Assembly (NCBI GenBank): GCA_038239345.1
Contig: JBBSEX010000005.1
Location: 1 to 64,000 of the forward strand
DNA: 64,000 nt
Source of the DNA: JBBSEX01 sp038239345
Lineage (GTDB): Bacteria; Acidobacteriota; Terriglobia; Bryobacterales; Bryobacteraceae
Reading direction: 5' to 3'
Shown: positions 26,023-35,171 of the stretch, piece by piece
Position numbering within the stretch: position 1 is the stretch's first letter
How the letters are laid out: each line of letters begins with the position of its first letter
Translations under genes and position numbers: made by a program
The notes under the pieces: model-generated
The model's database searches: none
What the model was told of the DNA's origin: nothing
Seen by the model: the letters and a program-made list of their open reading frames with translations, nothing else

Positions 26023-27429
26023 TCAATGCGGCGTATTCGTTGGTGGTCCAGCCTGACTCAGTATCAGGTTGGCCGACCCGGATTCGTCCGACCTTACCTC
26101 CAGTTTCATTCCGACCACTGTTGGTGACCCCGAAATGACACGCTTCAAAGGGCCGAGTGTCTGCACGATCGCTACTCCCCCGATGCCGGCGGTGAACAGC
26201 GCAAGATTCTGAGGCTCGGCCCCCCCCACAAGCAGCAGTCGATACACTTTGCCGGGCTCCAGTCCGGTTGCAGCGATCTGCAGGTTGTCGATGAGGCCAA
26301 GAGAATTGATCGACACACTGGCGTGTGCCGTGGAACCACTTCCCTGCGGAGGGACCAATTCGATATGCAGTGCGCTCGTCGCGGGACCTAGCGGCTTCAG
26401 GTTCACTGTGCCATCGCCAGAGGTGATTGCGTTCGGCACATAGACCAGCGCCTGCGGCAACTGGCCAACTGGGATGGTCGCAACGATTTGGTTAGTAATC
26501 GTGTCGATGGCTTGCACTGCGTCACCATTTTCCAACCCGACGTAGACATGGCCGCCATCGCCCGATCCCCACAACCCATGCGGTAGATCTCCCGTCTTGA
26601 TGGTGGTAACGAGTCTCGGAAGAGAGCCCTGGTCGCGGCGATATACGAGGACGCTGTCCGTGCCGCCGACCGACACGTAGGCAAAGCGACCCTTCGTATT
26701 GGTCACGAAGGTAACGTGATTCGTGATCGGACCGGTTTGGAGCACCGTAAGAGTGCGGAAGGGCGGCTTTGCACTTACCACTTGTGTCTTGCCGGTATCT
26801 TTCAACGTAAACCACACCTCATCTTGATCGACCGCAAGATTGGGAGAGAATGGGCTTGTCTGGGCCACACGCGCAATGACCCGGTAGGTCGTTGTGTCAA
26901 TCACATCCATCTCCGGTGTAAAGCTGGACGGTACAAAGGCGTACTTTCCATCGGGCCGGAATAGGACCATACCCGGACCGTTCGCGGTCTCGATCCGCCG
27001 GATCTCTCGCTGGCGGATAGGGTCGATCACACTAACGTAGTTTTCTCCGCGTACCGTCACCCAGAGCTCTCGACCATCCGGCCGAAAGAAGGCTTCGTGA
27101 GGAGAGCGGCCGACATAAATCTTGCCTTTGATAAGGTTCGTCTCGGTATCGATCAGTGTCACGGAATTCGAACCGATGGAAACGACGTCGAGCGTCTTAT
27201 GGTCGGGCGAGAACCCAAGGCCATGTACGAGCAGCTCGCCGCGATACAACGGAAGTAAAGCTGCGGGAACGTCTTCACCAAGATGAATAGACCCGAGCAA
27301 TTTGTTTGTCAGCGGATCGATCACAGAAACCGTGTTGGATGTTTGATCGGCGGTGTACACACGATCTCCGGTCTGAGCGGCGGCCGTAGCCGTAGTCAGC
27401 AGAAGGGCCAGAATCAGGCGTTTATTCAC
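26023..27429 (-). CDS. YncE/YVTN-type exported beta-propeller protein
   Basis: The product has 468 residues with a signal peptide (MNKRLILALLLTTATAAAQ). Seven YVTN-like blades fill residues 20-330 (SNTVSVIDPLTNKLLGSI, NSVTLIDTETNLIKGKIYVG, GENYVSVIDPIRQREIRRI). A C-terminal beta-sandwich follows. Such proteins sit in the periplasm or outside and often accompany copper or quinoprotein systems. GTG 27429 overlaps the stop of the DUF305 gene (GTGA), so both are translated from one transcript. Confidence 0.85.
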   Translation of the reverse strand: MNKRLILALLLTTATAAAQTGDRVYTADQTSNTVSVIDPLTNKLLGSIHLGEDVPAALLPLYRGELLVHGLGFSPDHKTLDVVSIGSNSVTLIDTETNLIKGKIYVGRSPHEAFFRPDGRELWVTVRGENYVSVIDPIRQREIRRIETANGPGMVLFRPDGKYAFVPSSFTPEMDVIDTTTYRVIARVAQTSPFSPNLAVDQDEVWFTLKDTGKTQVVSAKPPFRTLTVLQTGPITNHVTFVTNTKGRFAYVSVGGTDSVLVYRRDQGSLPRLVTTIKTGDLPHGLWGSGDGGHVYVGLENGDAVQAIDTITNQIVATIPVGQLPQALVYVPNAITSGDGTVNLKPLGPATSALHIELVPPQGSGSTAHASVSINSLGLIDNLQIAATGLEPGKVYRLLLVGGAEPQNLALFTAGIGGVAIVQTLGPLKRVISGSPTVVGMKLEVRSDESGSANLILSQAGPPTNTPH

Positions 27430-27764
27430 TTTGTCTCCTTAGTGCCCTTGCTCAGCCACAGACGCATGGCGTCAATCTCTGACATCTGATCGACTAGGAT
27501 TTCTTGGGCCAACCGGCGCATCACAGGATCTTTGCCATGGCTCAGTTCCGCCTTCGCCATATCGATCGCCCCCTGGTGATGAGGAATCATCATCACGGCG
27601 AAATCATGGTCGACATTTCCGTTCATTGGAGCCGCTGCCATGTCGCTATCCATCGTAGCCATACTGGCGTGCATTCGTTTCATGAATTGTGCGGCGTGGG
27701 GTTGGATCTGCTGGCCCACCGCTGTCGTCAGCAAGCAGCTCGTCACTGCAATTATTATCTTCAT
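27426..27764 (-). CDS. DUF305 exported protein
   Basis: The product has 112 residues: a signal peptide (MKIIIAVTSCLLTTAVG), then the DUF305 four-helix unit with HDFAVMMIPHHQGAIDMAKA and DPVMRRLAQEILVDQMSEI. The HHQGA and Met-rich segments could bind metal (DUF305 proteins are often found with copper resistance genes); no metal specificity can be read here. It is the first gene of a two-gene operon with the YncE-like protein. Confidence 0.88.
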   Translation of the reverse strand: MKIIIAVTSCLLTTAVGQQIQPHAAQFMKRMHASMATMDSDMAAAPMNGNVDHDFAVMMIPHHQGAIDMAKAELSHGKDPVMRRLAQEILVDQMSEIDAMRLWLSKGTKETK

Positions 27765-27940
27765 GGAAGTATCGACCTAGCTTCAGGCTATGCTGACCAG
27801 TTCCGCGGTGGCTTTCACAATCGTGAGGGACTTGCGAAATCGTGCCAGGATTTTCGCGGAGTGTTCGGAGGGGCTGTTTGTTACGAACTTGCGAGGGGGA
27901 CTAAGGGCGGTGTTCCGGCCCTGACAGCAGGATCATGAAT

Positions 27941-28241
27941 GGGTGTCAGAGGCCTCTGCCACCATACGTTAAAGGTACTCTAGCGCGATCAGTCACTTAG
28001 CTTCCGCCCAACGCGGATTTTGCTGAGCGTACGCTTTGGTAGGGTCCCGGCGGAAAGCTCTGCCTCTCATCTAAGAGACTCTGCCATAAGCTCGTCTTGA
28101 TCGACGGGGGACAAAAAATAGAGCAAATGTTTTCAAATCGGAAATTTCGGAACAATTCCGCTGCGATTCTCGTTGCAAATTTGCCCCAAATTCGGCTCGC
28201 CGACGGTCTGGATATCGGTAAGGTACAGAGGTCTTTGACCC
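27941..28241. repeat. MITE-like repeat, copy f
   Basis: The left end is GGGTGTCAGAGGCCTCTGCC (27941) and the right end TACAGAGGTCTTTGACCC (to 28241). Relative to copy h it keeps the long left half and the block around CAAATGTTTTCAAATCGG but lacks the TTTACTC...CTTACATCGT segment. It occupies most of the gene-free stretch 27765-28399. Confidence 0.65.
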
Positions 28242-28399
28242 TGGTAGGAATACCGAAGCCACCTCGTCCCGTTTTCGTATGAGCGACAAATGAAAGCGAT
28301 CGGGTCCTGAGTTTGTTGCGCGCGAAGAAGCCGCAAATCGAAAGCAGATGCGGGGAATTTCGTAGGGCGCCCGGGCTCCTAAGCAGCGTAAGATAGACC

Positions 28400-28978
28400 G
28401 TGGACAGTCGCGACGAGCAATCCATTACAGCGTTGCTGCTCCGCTGGCACCAAGGCGATGGAGAGGCATCAATGCAACTCCTGCCCCTAGTGTATGAAGA
28501 GTTGAAACGGCTTGCGGAGAGCTATCTCCGAAGGGAGCGGGGGCTTCCGATGTGTCGCACAGAACTGGTTCACGAACTGTATCTGAAGTTGCCTTCGAAG
28601 GTGCCGGAGTTCGAAAATCGCGCACATTTTTACGGCATCGCGGCGCGCCTGATGCGGCAGATACTAGTGGACCTGGCGCGGGAAAGAAAGCGCCAGAAAC
28701 GGCAGCACGATCCAGCGACCATCGCGTTCATGACTCATAGAGCCACGCCAGCGATGGTGGACGTACTATTGCTGGACCAGTGTGTGACGCGCCTTCGCGA
28801 AGTGGATCCGCGAAAGGCGCAGATTGTGGAGATGCGATCCTTCGGCGGCTTGAGCATTGAAGAAATCGCCGACGGGCTAGGCGTATCTCCGGCCACCGTT
28901 AAGCGTGATTGGAGTGTGGCTCGGCTATGGATGCGGCGCGAGTTGGACCGATCACCTGGCGAGCCGGGAGACGAATGA
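28400..28978 (+). CDS. ECF sigma factor of the TIGR02999 type
   Basis: The product has 192 residues from GTG 28400. Region 2 is at 10-95 (LLLRWHQGDGEASMQLLPLV, YEELKRLAESYLRRE, ELVHELYLKL, FYGIAARLMRQILVDLAR). Region 4 is at 125-185 (VEMRSFGGLSIEEIADGLGV, SPATVKRDWSVARLWMRREL). TIGR02999-type sigma factors in acidobacteria and planctomycetes are usually encoded beside Ser/Thr kinases, as here (kinase at 29781). Its last 27 bases overlap the convergent PEP-CTERM gene. Confidence 0.9.
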   Translation: MDSRDEQSITALLLRWHQGDGEASMQLLPLVYEELKRLAESYLRRERGLPMCRTELVHELYLKLPSKVPEFENRAHFYGIAARLMRQILVDLARERKRQKRQHDPATIAFMTHRATPAMVDVLLLDQCVTRLREVDPRKAQIVEMRSFGGLSIEEIADGLGVSPATVKRDWSVARLWMRRELDRSPGEPGDE

Positions 28979-29641
28979 GCGCCTCTGCATCCGCCGCCAC
29001 ACCAATGCCGCCGCAGTTGTAAGGCCCACCAAGCCGAAGGTTGAAGGCTCGGGAACGGATCCCGTTCCATCTCCCCCAACGCCGTTGACCGTGACAGCAT
29101 CCAACGCCCAATTCGCGTCGCTGCCGGCACCCGGGAGGAGCGCGCCTGTGAGATCCGTAAAGCGAAGGGTCGCCGCTCCGCTAGTGGCGGTGAAATTGAG
29201 AGTGGGGGCGGAGGCCCAGGCCAACCTGTCGCTAAAGGTGAACTGCGTGGAGGCGAGGACGGTGGAGCCGTCTAGCACCTCAACCTTCATTGCCTCAGAC
29301 TCATTCCCCTGTTGCACGATGTATTGAAAGTCGACGGCATAATTACCCCCGAGGAGGGTGTCAAAGGTCTGTGAAAGAGACCCCGTTTGAGCACCGTTTC
29401 CGCCGAAGCCGTACATCTGCGAGCCATTGGCGGCGACAAAGGGAATGCCGAAGGTGGTGTTGAGCTCCAGGAAAAGGCCGTTTCCCGTGGGATCCACTTT
29501 TACCCAACCGGTGGGAACGGTGGAGAAGTCCGGACCGGGCGAGATCACTGGGTTTTCGAAGCTGCCGTTTTGGAATGCCGACGCGAAGAGCGTGGTTCCG
29601 GATAAGACTCCAATCGCAATCATCAAGCGAGAGATATTCAA
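28952..29641 (-). CDS. PEP-CTERM exported protein
   Basis: The called start is TTG 29641, which follows a strong GGAGG site; an upstream frame to 29806 lacks one. The product has 229 residues: a signal segment (MIAIGVLSGTTLFASAF), a beta-sandwich of the DUF642/carbohydrate-binding look (NGSFENPVISPGPDF, TGWVKVDPTGNGLFLELN), then VPEPSTFGLVGLTTAAALVW and an RRMQRR basic tail, a full PEP-CTERM sorting signal for an exosortase. No exosortase is encoded in this window. It sits between the sigma factor and the kinase on the opposite strand. Confidence 0.85.
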   Translation of the reverse strand: MNISRLMIAIGVLSGTTLFASAFQNGSFENPVISPGPDFSTVPTGWVKVDPTGNGLFLELNTTFGIPFVAANGSQMYGFGGNGAQTGSLSQTFDTLLGGNYAVDFQYIVQQGNESEAMKVEVLDGSTVLASTQFTFSDRLAWASAPTLNFTATSGAATLRFTDLTGALLPGAGSDANWALDAVTVNGVGGDGTGSVPEPSTFGLVGLTTAAALVWRRMQRRSFVSRLAR

Positions 29642-29780
29642 GAGGTTCCTCCGATAAGGCTGAATTCCGTACTCACCAGACACCTGCGACATTGGAGTGA
29701 AAAGGGGCTCAAACTTCGAGAAATTTTTTTGTCGGCTGATGTCTTGACAGAAATTCTGAAATCGGCGACAGTGCTTCTTC

Positions 29781-31994
29781 ATGACGGGCGAGGAGTGGAA
29801 GGACATCGACGGGGCTGTGGCCGATGCGCTGGATCTGCCAACGACGGAGCGTGAGTGCTTCTTAAACGCACGCTTCGCAGATCGTGCGGAACTCCTGAGT
29901 GAAGTTAAATCTCTGCTCGCTTATGAGGGTTCCGAAGGCCCGGAACCGGTGGCTATCACATGCCAAGCGGATTTCATCGGGCGATACATCGGTCCATACC
30001 GCATTACTGCGAGAGCAGGCGAGGGCGGCATGGGTGTGGTGTGGTGTGCCGAGCGTGACGACGGCCAGTTCCAGCGCAAGGTGGCGATCAAGTTTCTATC
30101 GGGGCTGTTTGCATCCGCGTTGACACTGGATCGTTTCCTGACGGAGCGCGGAATTCTTGCCCGTCTGGATCACCCGAATATCGCGCGCCTGTTGGATGCC
30201 GGTATCGCGAGCGACTTCGAGCCGTACCTGATTATGGAATGGGTTGAGGGAGAGCGCATTGACGACTATGTGCGCAAGTCGGCGCTATCCGTGCAGGAAA
30301 TTCTTCGCCTCTTCCGGCAGGTATGTGCCGCGGTGGAATATGCGCACCGGCAACTGGTTGTACATCGCGATCTGAAGCCATCCAATATTTTCGTCGCAGG
30401 CGGAAACGTCAAGCTCCTGGATTTCGGTGTGGCAAAGTTGCTTGATCCCGCGCCCAACGGGTCCGACGCAACGGCGCCGATGTCACGCGCATTGACGCCG
30501 GCATATTCGAGTCCGGAGCAGCTTCGGGGTGAGCCTGTAAGCACCTCGACTGACATTTATTCGCTGGGAATCGATCTCTACGAGTTGTTAACCGGCAAGA
30601 AGCCTTTCGATTGGGTGGGCAAGACTCTGGGAGAGATTGTAAGCAACGCCGGCCGCAATCCGCCGCTGCGCCCCAGTGCTGTCAAGGCTGGTCTGCCAAA
30701 CGAGCTGGACGCAATGATCTTGAAGACGCTGGCGCCAGAACCAGAAAACCGATACGGATCCGTCTCCGCATTCGCTGCCGATATCGACAACTTCCTGCAA
30801 GGCCGCCCGATTCAAGCACGCCCAGCAAGCTCCATCTATATCGCGCGAAAGTTCGTGCGGCGCAATTGGCTGGCAGTTACCGCTGCCGCTATCGCACTTT
30901 GTTTAATTTCCGGAAGCGCGATTATCGCGGCGCGGCAACGCAATAAAGCAGACCAGCGTTTCGATCAATTACGGCAACTATCCTCGGCGGTGATCTTTGA
31001 GTATGAACGCGAGATCAGGCGTCTGCCCGGAACCCTGGAAGTGCGGCGGAAGATGGTGCGCCGCTCGCTGCAATATCTGGATTCACTGGCCGAGGACGCG
31101 CAGAACGAGCCTCCGCTGCTTTCTGAGATCGCTAGAGGTTACGAACAGCTGGCCCGTGTGCAGGGCCTTCCGTCACAGGCAAATCTGGGCGATTTTCGGG
31201 GGGCCTTGCAAAGTGCAATCAAGGCTCGCCGCACGCTGGAACGGTTGCGAACACTGCGTCCAGACGACTTCGCAGCCGTTTGCGATCTGGGAGATGTGCT
31301 GCTGCTGACGGGAAATATTCAGAGCCGCGTGCCCAATGAGGATTCGAAGCATTCCTTCCTGGATGGGATACAACTCTGGGAATGGATCGCCGCCAAATAT
31401 CCCGATGATGAGCGAGCCCTTACCGGTTCCGCTGCGGCCCTTTTCTACAAGCCGGATTATGAGGGGGCGCTGAAGATCTACGATGATTTGGCGCGAAGGT
31501 TTCCAAAGAACCCCGATCACCGGCGCAACATCGCGATGATGGCTCGCTACATAGCAGCGGGCGATGCGCCGCTGGAACGAAAGAAAGCACTACTGCAGCG
31601 CGCCGTCGAAATCGACCGCACACGAGTACGCGAGTCCCCGCTAGATCGGGTTGCTCGTCTTGACCTGTCCTTCGACCTCAGTGAATTAAGCGACTGGCAT
31701 GAAGACTCGGGGGATGTGCCGGGAGCGATCCGGACGTTCGATGAAGTGCTGCAAATCCGCGAGGAACTCGTGCGCCTAGACCCGCGTGATGAGCAGGCGA
31801 AAGATCGATTATTCTTCGCTCTATGGCGTGAAGGGAAACTGCACAGCGCGGGTAAGCAGGCATCCGCGGCACGTGGTTATTATCGGAAGGCTGTTGAGTT
31901 AGGGGAGGAGATTCGTTTGTCGACGGCTCGGCCTAGCGCGAAGTTGCTGGAGCGGTTGAAGGCGATGAAAGAGGGTTTCAGAGAAATGCACTGA
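29781..31994 (+). CDS. Ser/Thr protein kinase with TM helix and TPR-like tail
   Basis: The product has 737 residues. The kinase domain (about 70-340) is complete: AGEGGMGVVW, VAIKFLSG, HRDLKPSNIF with catalytic Asp197, LLDFGVAKLL, SPEQLRGE. The transmembrane helix is at about 363-385 (NWLAVTAAAIALCLISGSAI). The outer part is a long alpha-helical TPR-like array. Autophosphorylation on external or internal cues is likely. The start ATG lies inside the upstream frame of the PEP-CTERM gene on the opposite strand; the sigma factor at 28400 is the probable functional partner. Confidence 0.92.
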   Translation: MTGEEWKDIDGAVADALDLPTTERECFLNARFADRAELLSEVKSLLAYEGSEGPEPVAITCQADFIGRYIGPYRITARAGEGGMGVVWCAERDDGQFQRKVAIKFLSGLFASALTLDRFLTERGILARLDHPNIARLLDAGIASDFEPYLIMEWVEGERIDDYVRKSALSVQEILRLFRQVCAAVEYAHRQLVVHRDLKPSNIFVAGGNVKLLDFGVAKLLDPAPNGSDATAPMSRALTPAYSSPEQLRGEPVSTSTDIYSLGIDLYELLTGKKPFDWVGKTLGEIVSNAGRNPPLRPSAVKAGLPNELDAMILKTLAPEPENRYGSVSAFAADIDNFLQGRPIQARPASSIYIARKFVRRNWLAVTAAAIALCLISGSAIIAARQRNKADQRFDQLRQLSSAVIFEYEREIRRLPGTLEVRRKMVRRSLQYLDSLAEDAQNEPPLLSEIARGYEQLARVQGLPSQANLGDFRGALQSAIKARRTLERLRTLRPDDFAAVCDLGDVLLLTGNIQSRVPNEDSKHSFLDGIQLWEWIAAKYPDDERALTGSAAALFYKPDYEGALKIYDDLARRFPKNPDHRRNIAMMARYIAAGDAPLERKKALLQRAVEIDRTRVRESPLDRVARLDLSFDLSELSDWHEDSGDVPGAIRTFDEVLQIREELVRLDPRDEQAKDRLFFALWREGKLHSAGKQASAARGYYRKAVELGEEIRLSTARPSAKLLERLKAMKEGFREMH

Positions 31995-32043
31995 CTCCAC
32001 TCAGATGTGCCTGGCGATTTTCAGCAACCGGCATTGTTTTTTG

Positions 32044-32210
32044 GGGCACAGATGGGTGTCAGGGGGCACAAATGGGGGGGCACAAATGGGTGTCAGACAC
32101 CTCTGCCACCATACGCTTAAGGCACTCTAGCGCTCAACGGCGCCGTAATTATAGGTAATTTACTCTGAAATTGTATGCCTGCTTACATCGACAAGGTATT
32201 GAGGTCTTTG
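32044..32210. repeat. MITE-like repeat, copy g, with tandemly stuttered left end
   Basis: The left end GGGTGTCAGACACCTCTGCC (32088) is preceded by two partial copies of GGCACAAATGGGTGTC (32044 and 32064), a small local triplication. The right end stops at GAGGTCTTTG (32210) and then diverges. The inside is only about 100 bp. It begins about 50 bp after the kinase stop. No gene is present in 31995-32385. Confidence 0.6.
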
Positions 32211-32385
32211 AGGCGGCGCGGGCTTCCGCCGTGAGCAGCTCTTCGTGCTCAATCTAAGGCTGGCGGAGCCGGAACCGATCCATCGCCAGCCTTGGCGCCT
32301 CTTCCGACAGACGCCAGTTCGTCCATACTCAAAGAGTACGCCAAATACTGTTGACGACCCTATGCCAGATTGAGGCGGGTCAGAA

Positions 32386-32952
32386 TCACTGTAGCGGCTT
32401 TTTTTTGGGTAAGAGGTCTATTATTTCGGCGGCGGTCGTGCGGCCACCGTGGAGTTTGACAATCTTTTCAAAGTAGACGATGCCGTGCCCGTCGATCAGG
32501 AACGTCGCGGGGTAGGCCGTCTCTTTGGGCCCGTCCCATCTTAAGCCATAAAGATTCGTGAACTCATATCCGGGATCTAGCAGCATTTGAAAGGATGCGG
32601 GAAAATTATGGCCCTGCAGAAACTCATCGGCTCTGCTGTTGAGCTGTGCAGGCGGCCCCGGATAAACAAAAACGACCTGGACCCCGGCGTCGCTGAAAGC
32701 CTGGGCCTTTTCAACAAACTCCTGAACTTGACGCTGGCAAAACGGGCATTGATATCCGGGATATCCCCGCAAGACAATGAGAGCGACGGGCGACTTTGCG
32801 GTAAGGTCCGAGAGCCGGACGGAATTATCGTGAACCGACCTGAGAGAAAAATCTGGTGCTTTGCTGCCCACGGGCGGGGGCGTGGCGGCGGTCAATGAGT
32901 AGGCTGCGATCACTAAGGTGAGCGGCAGAAAGGGAGCGCGAAATGATAGCAA
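32386..32952 (-). CDS. Exported peroxiredoxin/AhpC-TSA-like protein
   Basis: The product has 188 residues with a signal peptide (LPLTLVIAAYSLTAATPP). The thioredoxin fold is clear: GSKAPDFSLRSVHDNSVRL, ALIVLRGYPGYQCPFCQRQV with a CPFC pair, VQVVFVYPGPPAQLN, YPATFLIDGHGIVYF. The CxxC, rather than a lone peroxidatic Cys, fits the PRX-like2 or TlpA-like branch, with peroxide reduction or disulfide exchange in the periplasm. It is a single gene. Confidence 0.85.
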   Translation of the reverse strand: MLSFRAPFLPLTLVIAAYSLTAATPPPVGSKAPDFSLRSVHDNSVRLSDLTAKSPVALIVLRGYPGYQCPFCQRQVQEFVEKAQAFSDAGVQVVFVYPGPPAQLNSRADEFLQGHNFPASFQMLLDPGYEFTNLYGLRWDGPKETAYPATFLIDGHGIVYFEKIVKLHGGRTTAAEIIDLLPKKKPLQ

Positions 32953-33217
32953 TTTTGATGCTCCTTGGAGAGACAGAACTAAGTCTCTAACATAGATTCA
33001 TATCCTGGTGAGTTTTATTCCCGCATCCTCAGAATCCCGCCATCTTCGGCCCCCTGTGCGTTTTCGGCGATCCGAAGGTGAATCAGTTCCACGCATGAAG
33101 GAGATTTCTTCAGCCACAACATTCGCAACAAGATCACCAGCCGCATTCCTGGAGCCGTCCGGCAGTATTCCGCTTTTTGGGCGGGGATGGCATCGAGGAT
33201 CTCGCCCAGGCATAAAT

Positions 33218-33483
33218 GAGTGTCAGAGACCTCTGCCACTATACGTTTAAGGCGCTCTAGCGCAATCAGTCACTTAGGTTCCACCCAACACGGATTTTTG
33301 CTGAGTGTCCGTGTTGGTAGGTCCCCGGAGGAAAGCTCTGGCTCATCGGCAATCTCGGAACCATTCCGATACGATTTCGTCGCAAATATGCCACAAATTT
33401 GGCTTGCCGATAGTCTAGATCGAGTCGTTTACTCTGAGATCGTGTGTCTGCTTACATCGTGAAGGTACTGAGGTCTTGACCCC
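33218..33483. repeat. MITE-like repeat, copy h
   Basis: The left end is GAGTGTCAGAGACCTCTGCC and the right end is TACTGAGGTCTTGACCCC (one T shorter than copy e). The interior of about 220 bp contains GTCCGTGTTGGTAGGTCCCC, ATATGCCACAAATTTGGC and GTCTGCTTACATCGTGAAGG, all shared with e, f or g. The stretch 32953-33612 has no supported gene apart from this element. Confidence 0.7.
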
Positions 33484-33612
33484 GTGTAGGAGTTCCCTTC
33501 ACTTCGGTTTGGCGCGACTATGCCGCAGTGGTCAGCGTTCTGATCGTTTTTCATTTCGTCGAAGCCGCTCAAGGCCGGTGGAGTATGCTCTGACAGCTTA
33601 AGAGCCCACAAT

Positions 33613-34302
33613 CTAGGCGACTGTTCCAAACCACGCGCCGACGCCCGCTGTAACCGCCATGGCAATCGCTCCCCAGAACGTCACACGAATTGCCCCAGCC
33701 AATACTCCCGCACCGCCTGCGTGGGCGGCCAACCCACCCAAGAGTGCCAAGAACGCGAGTGATGTTCCAGAGACGAGAGGGATAACGAATGCGCTTGGCG
33801 CCAGCACCGTGACTAACAGCGGCATTGCAGCCCCCACGGCAAAACTTCCAGCCGAGGCCAGCGCGGCCTGGAGCGGACGCGCGGTGAGCGCATCTGAAAT
33901 GCCGAGTTCGTCACGCGCATGTGCGCCGATCGCGTCATGCGCCATCAGTTGTCCGGCGACCTGTTTCGCGAGTACGGGATCCAGTCCGCGGCCCTCGTAG
34001 ATTGCCGCCAATTCCTTGTGTTCCCCAATATCATCGGCTTTCAATTCGACGCCTTCCCGTTTGAGGTCGGCCCTTTCCGTGTCCGCTTGCGAGTGGACGG
34101 AAACGTACTCACCGGCGGCCATCGACATAGACCCGGCGACCAAGCCCGCGACTCCCGCCACGACTATGTTGGCGTGGCCGGTATGTGCTGCTGCGACGCC
34201 GAGCATCAGACTCGAAGTGGAGAGAATTCCATCATTGGCTCCCAAAACGGCGGCGCGAAGCCACCCGATACGACCAATCCGGTGCTGTTCTTGATTGCCC
34301 AC
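33613..34302 (-). CDS. VIT1/CCC1-family membrane transporter
   Basis: The product has 229 residues with the family signature near the N-terminus: WLRAAVLGANDGILSTSSLM, then VAGLVAGSMSMAAGEYVSV. An acidic cytosolic metal-binding segment (residues 75-125, rich in Glu) is followed by three C-terminal helices (FVIPLVSGTSLAFLALLGGL and others). Members carry Fe2+ or Mn2+ across membranes by H+ antiport. Direction and metal are unknown here. It is a single gene; the IS3 remnant begins 57 bp upstream of its start. Confidence 0.9.
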   Translation of the reverse strand: MGNQEQHRIGRIGWLRAAVLGANDGILSTSSLMLGVAAAHTGHANIVVAGVAGLVAGSMSMAAGEYVSVHSQADTERADLKREGVELKADDIGEHKELAAIYEGRGLDPVLAKQVAGQLMAHDAIGAHARDELGISDALTARPLQAALASAGSFAVGAAMPLLVTVLAPSAFVIPLVSGTSLAFLALLGGLAAHAGGAGVLAGAIRVTFWGAIAMAVTAGVGAWFGTVA

Positions 34303-34358
34303 ATTGAAATCGTCAGCACGTAGCTCTCCCTTCGATCACTAAGGGGCTAGTTGAGTAA

Positions 34359-34923
34359 TGGACTTGCCCCCAGTTTTGACACAAACAGTTAAGGCTCAAA
34401 ATCCATCCAAAGGAAAATTGAGCCATGGGGTTGTCGAGAAGGATCTTCACGAAAGAGTTCAAGCTGGCTGCTGTGCGGCGGCTGGAGCAGGGGGTTTCGA
34501 TTGGCGAAGCGGCGCGGGCGCTCGAAGTGAACCCGAACGTTTTGCATCGTTGGCGGAAGGAGTTCCGCAGCGGGCCTGGCAACGTGTTTCCGGGCCACGG
34601 AAAGCAACGGTGGGCCGAAGGGCGGATCGCTGAACTGGAGCGCAAGATCGGTCAGCAAGCGCTGGAGATCGATTTTTTGAAGGGGTGTTTGCAGCAACCC
34701 GTGGGACAACGCGGCTTGCGAGTCGTTCATGAAAACTTTGAAGTACGAAGAGGTGCTGCGCAACGACTACCGCGACCTGGCCGAGGCTCGCGCGTCCATC
34801 GCCGGGTTCCTCGACAAGCTCTACAACACCAAGCGGCTGCACTCCGCGCCGGGCTACATGCCGCCCGCCAAGTTCGAAGCCGCGCACAAAAAGGAAGCCG
34901 CTGCGCGGCGGCTTGCTGTATGA
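34359..34923 (+). mobile_element. IS3-family remnant, internally deleted
   Basis: The left end TGGACTTGCCCCCAGTTTTG is followed by orfA from ATG 34425: FTKEFKLAAVRRLEQGVSIG, EVNPNVLHRWRKEF, ELERKIGQQALEIDFLKGCL, a complete helix-turn-helix and leucine zipper. At about 34697 the sequence jumps to the last part of orfB (DNAACESFMKTLKYEEVLRN, then NTKRLHSAPGYMPPAKFE) including the final catalytic Glu, so about 800 bp of the DDE domain are gone. No matching right inverted repeat was found before 35170. It cannot transpose by itself. 34924-35171 shows no other gene. Confidence 0.85.
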
Positions 34924-35171
34924 GTTTTCCAAGGCATCGGGAAATCTATCCATCCAATGGAGGCGCCAGCCTTCGAGCCAACGCCCCCGCTCATCGTGCG
35001 GATGAGTTTCCAACCGGCTATTCCTCGGCGGGTTGCTCTCCAGCAGAGCCCACCTCCGCTTCCCCAGCCGGGCACCAGTCTGCTGTAATGTCGTCTTGCC
35101 GGTCGAGACTCCGGTCCGCTATGATCAAGGTTCTGTGCCCGCCGCTCAATGCTCTTCGAGGAGGATCCTGA

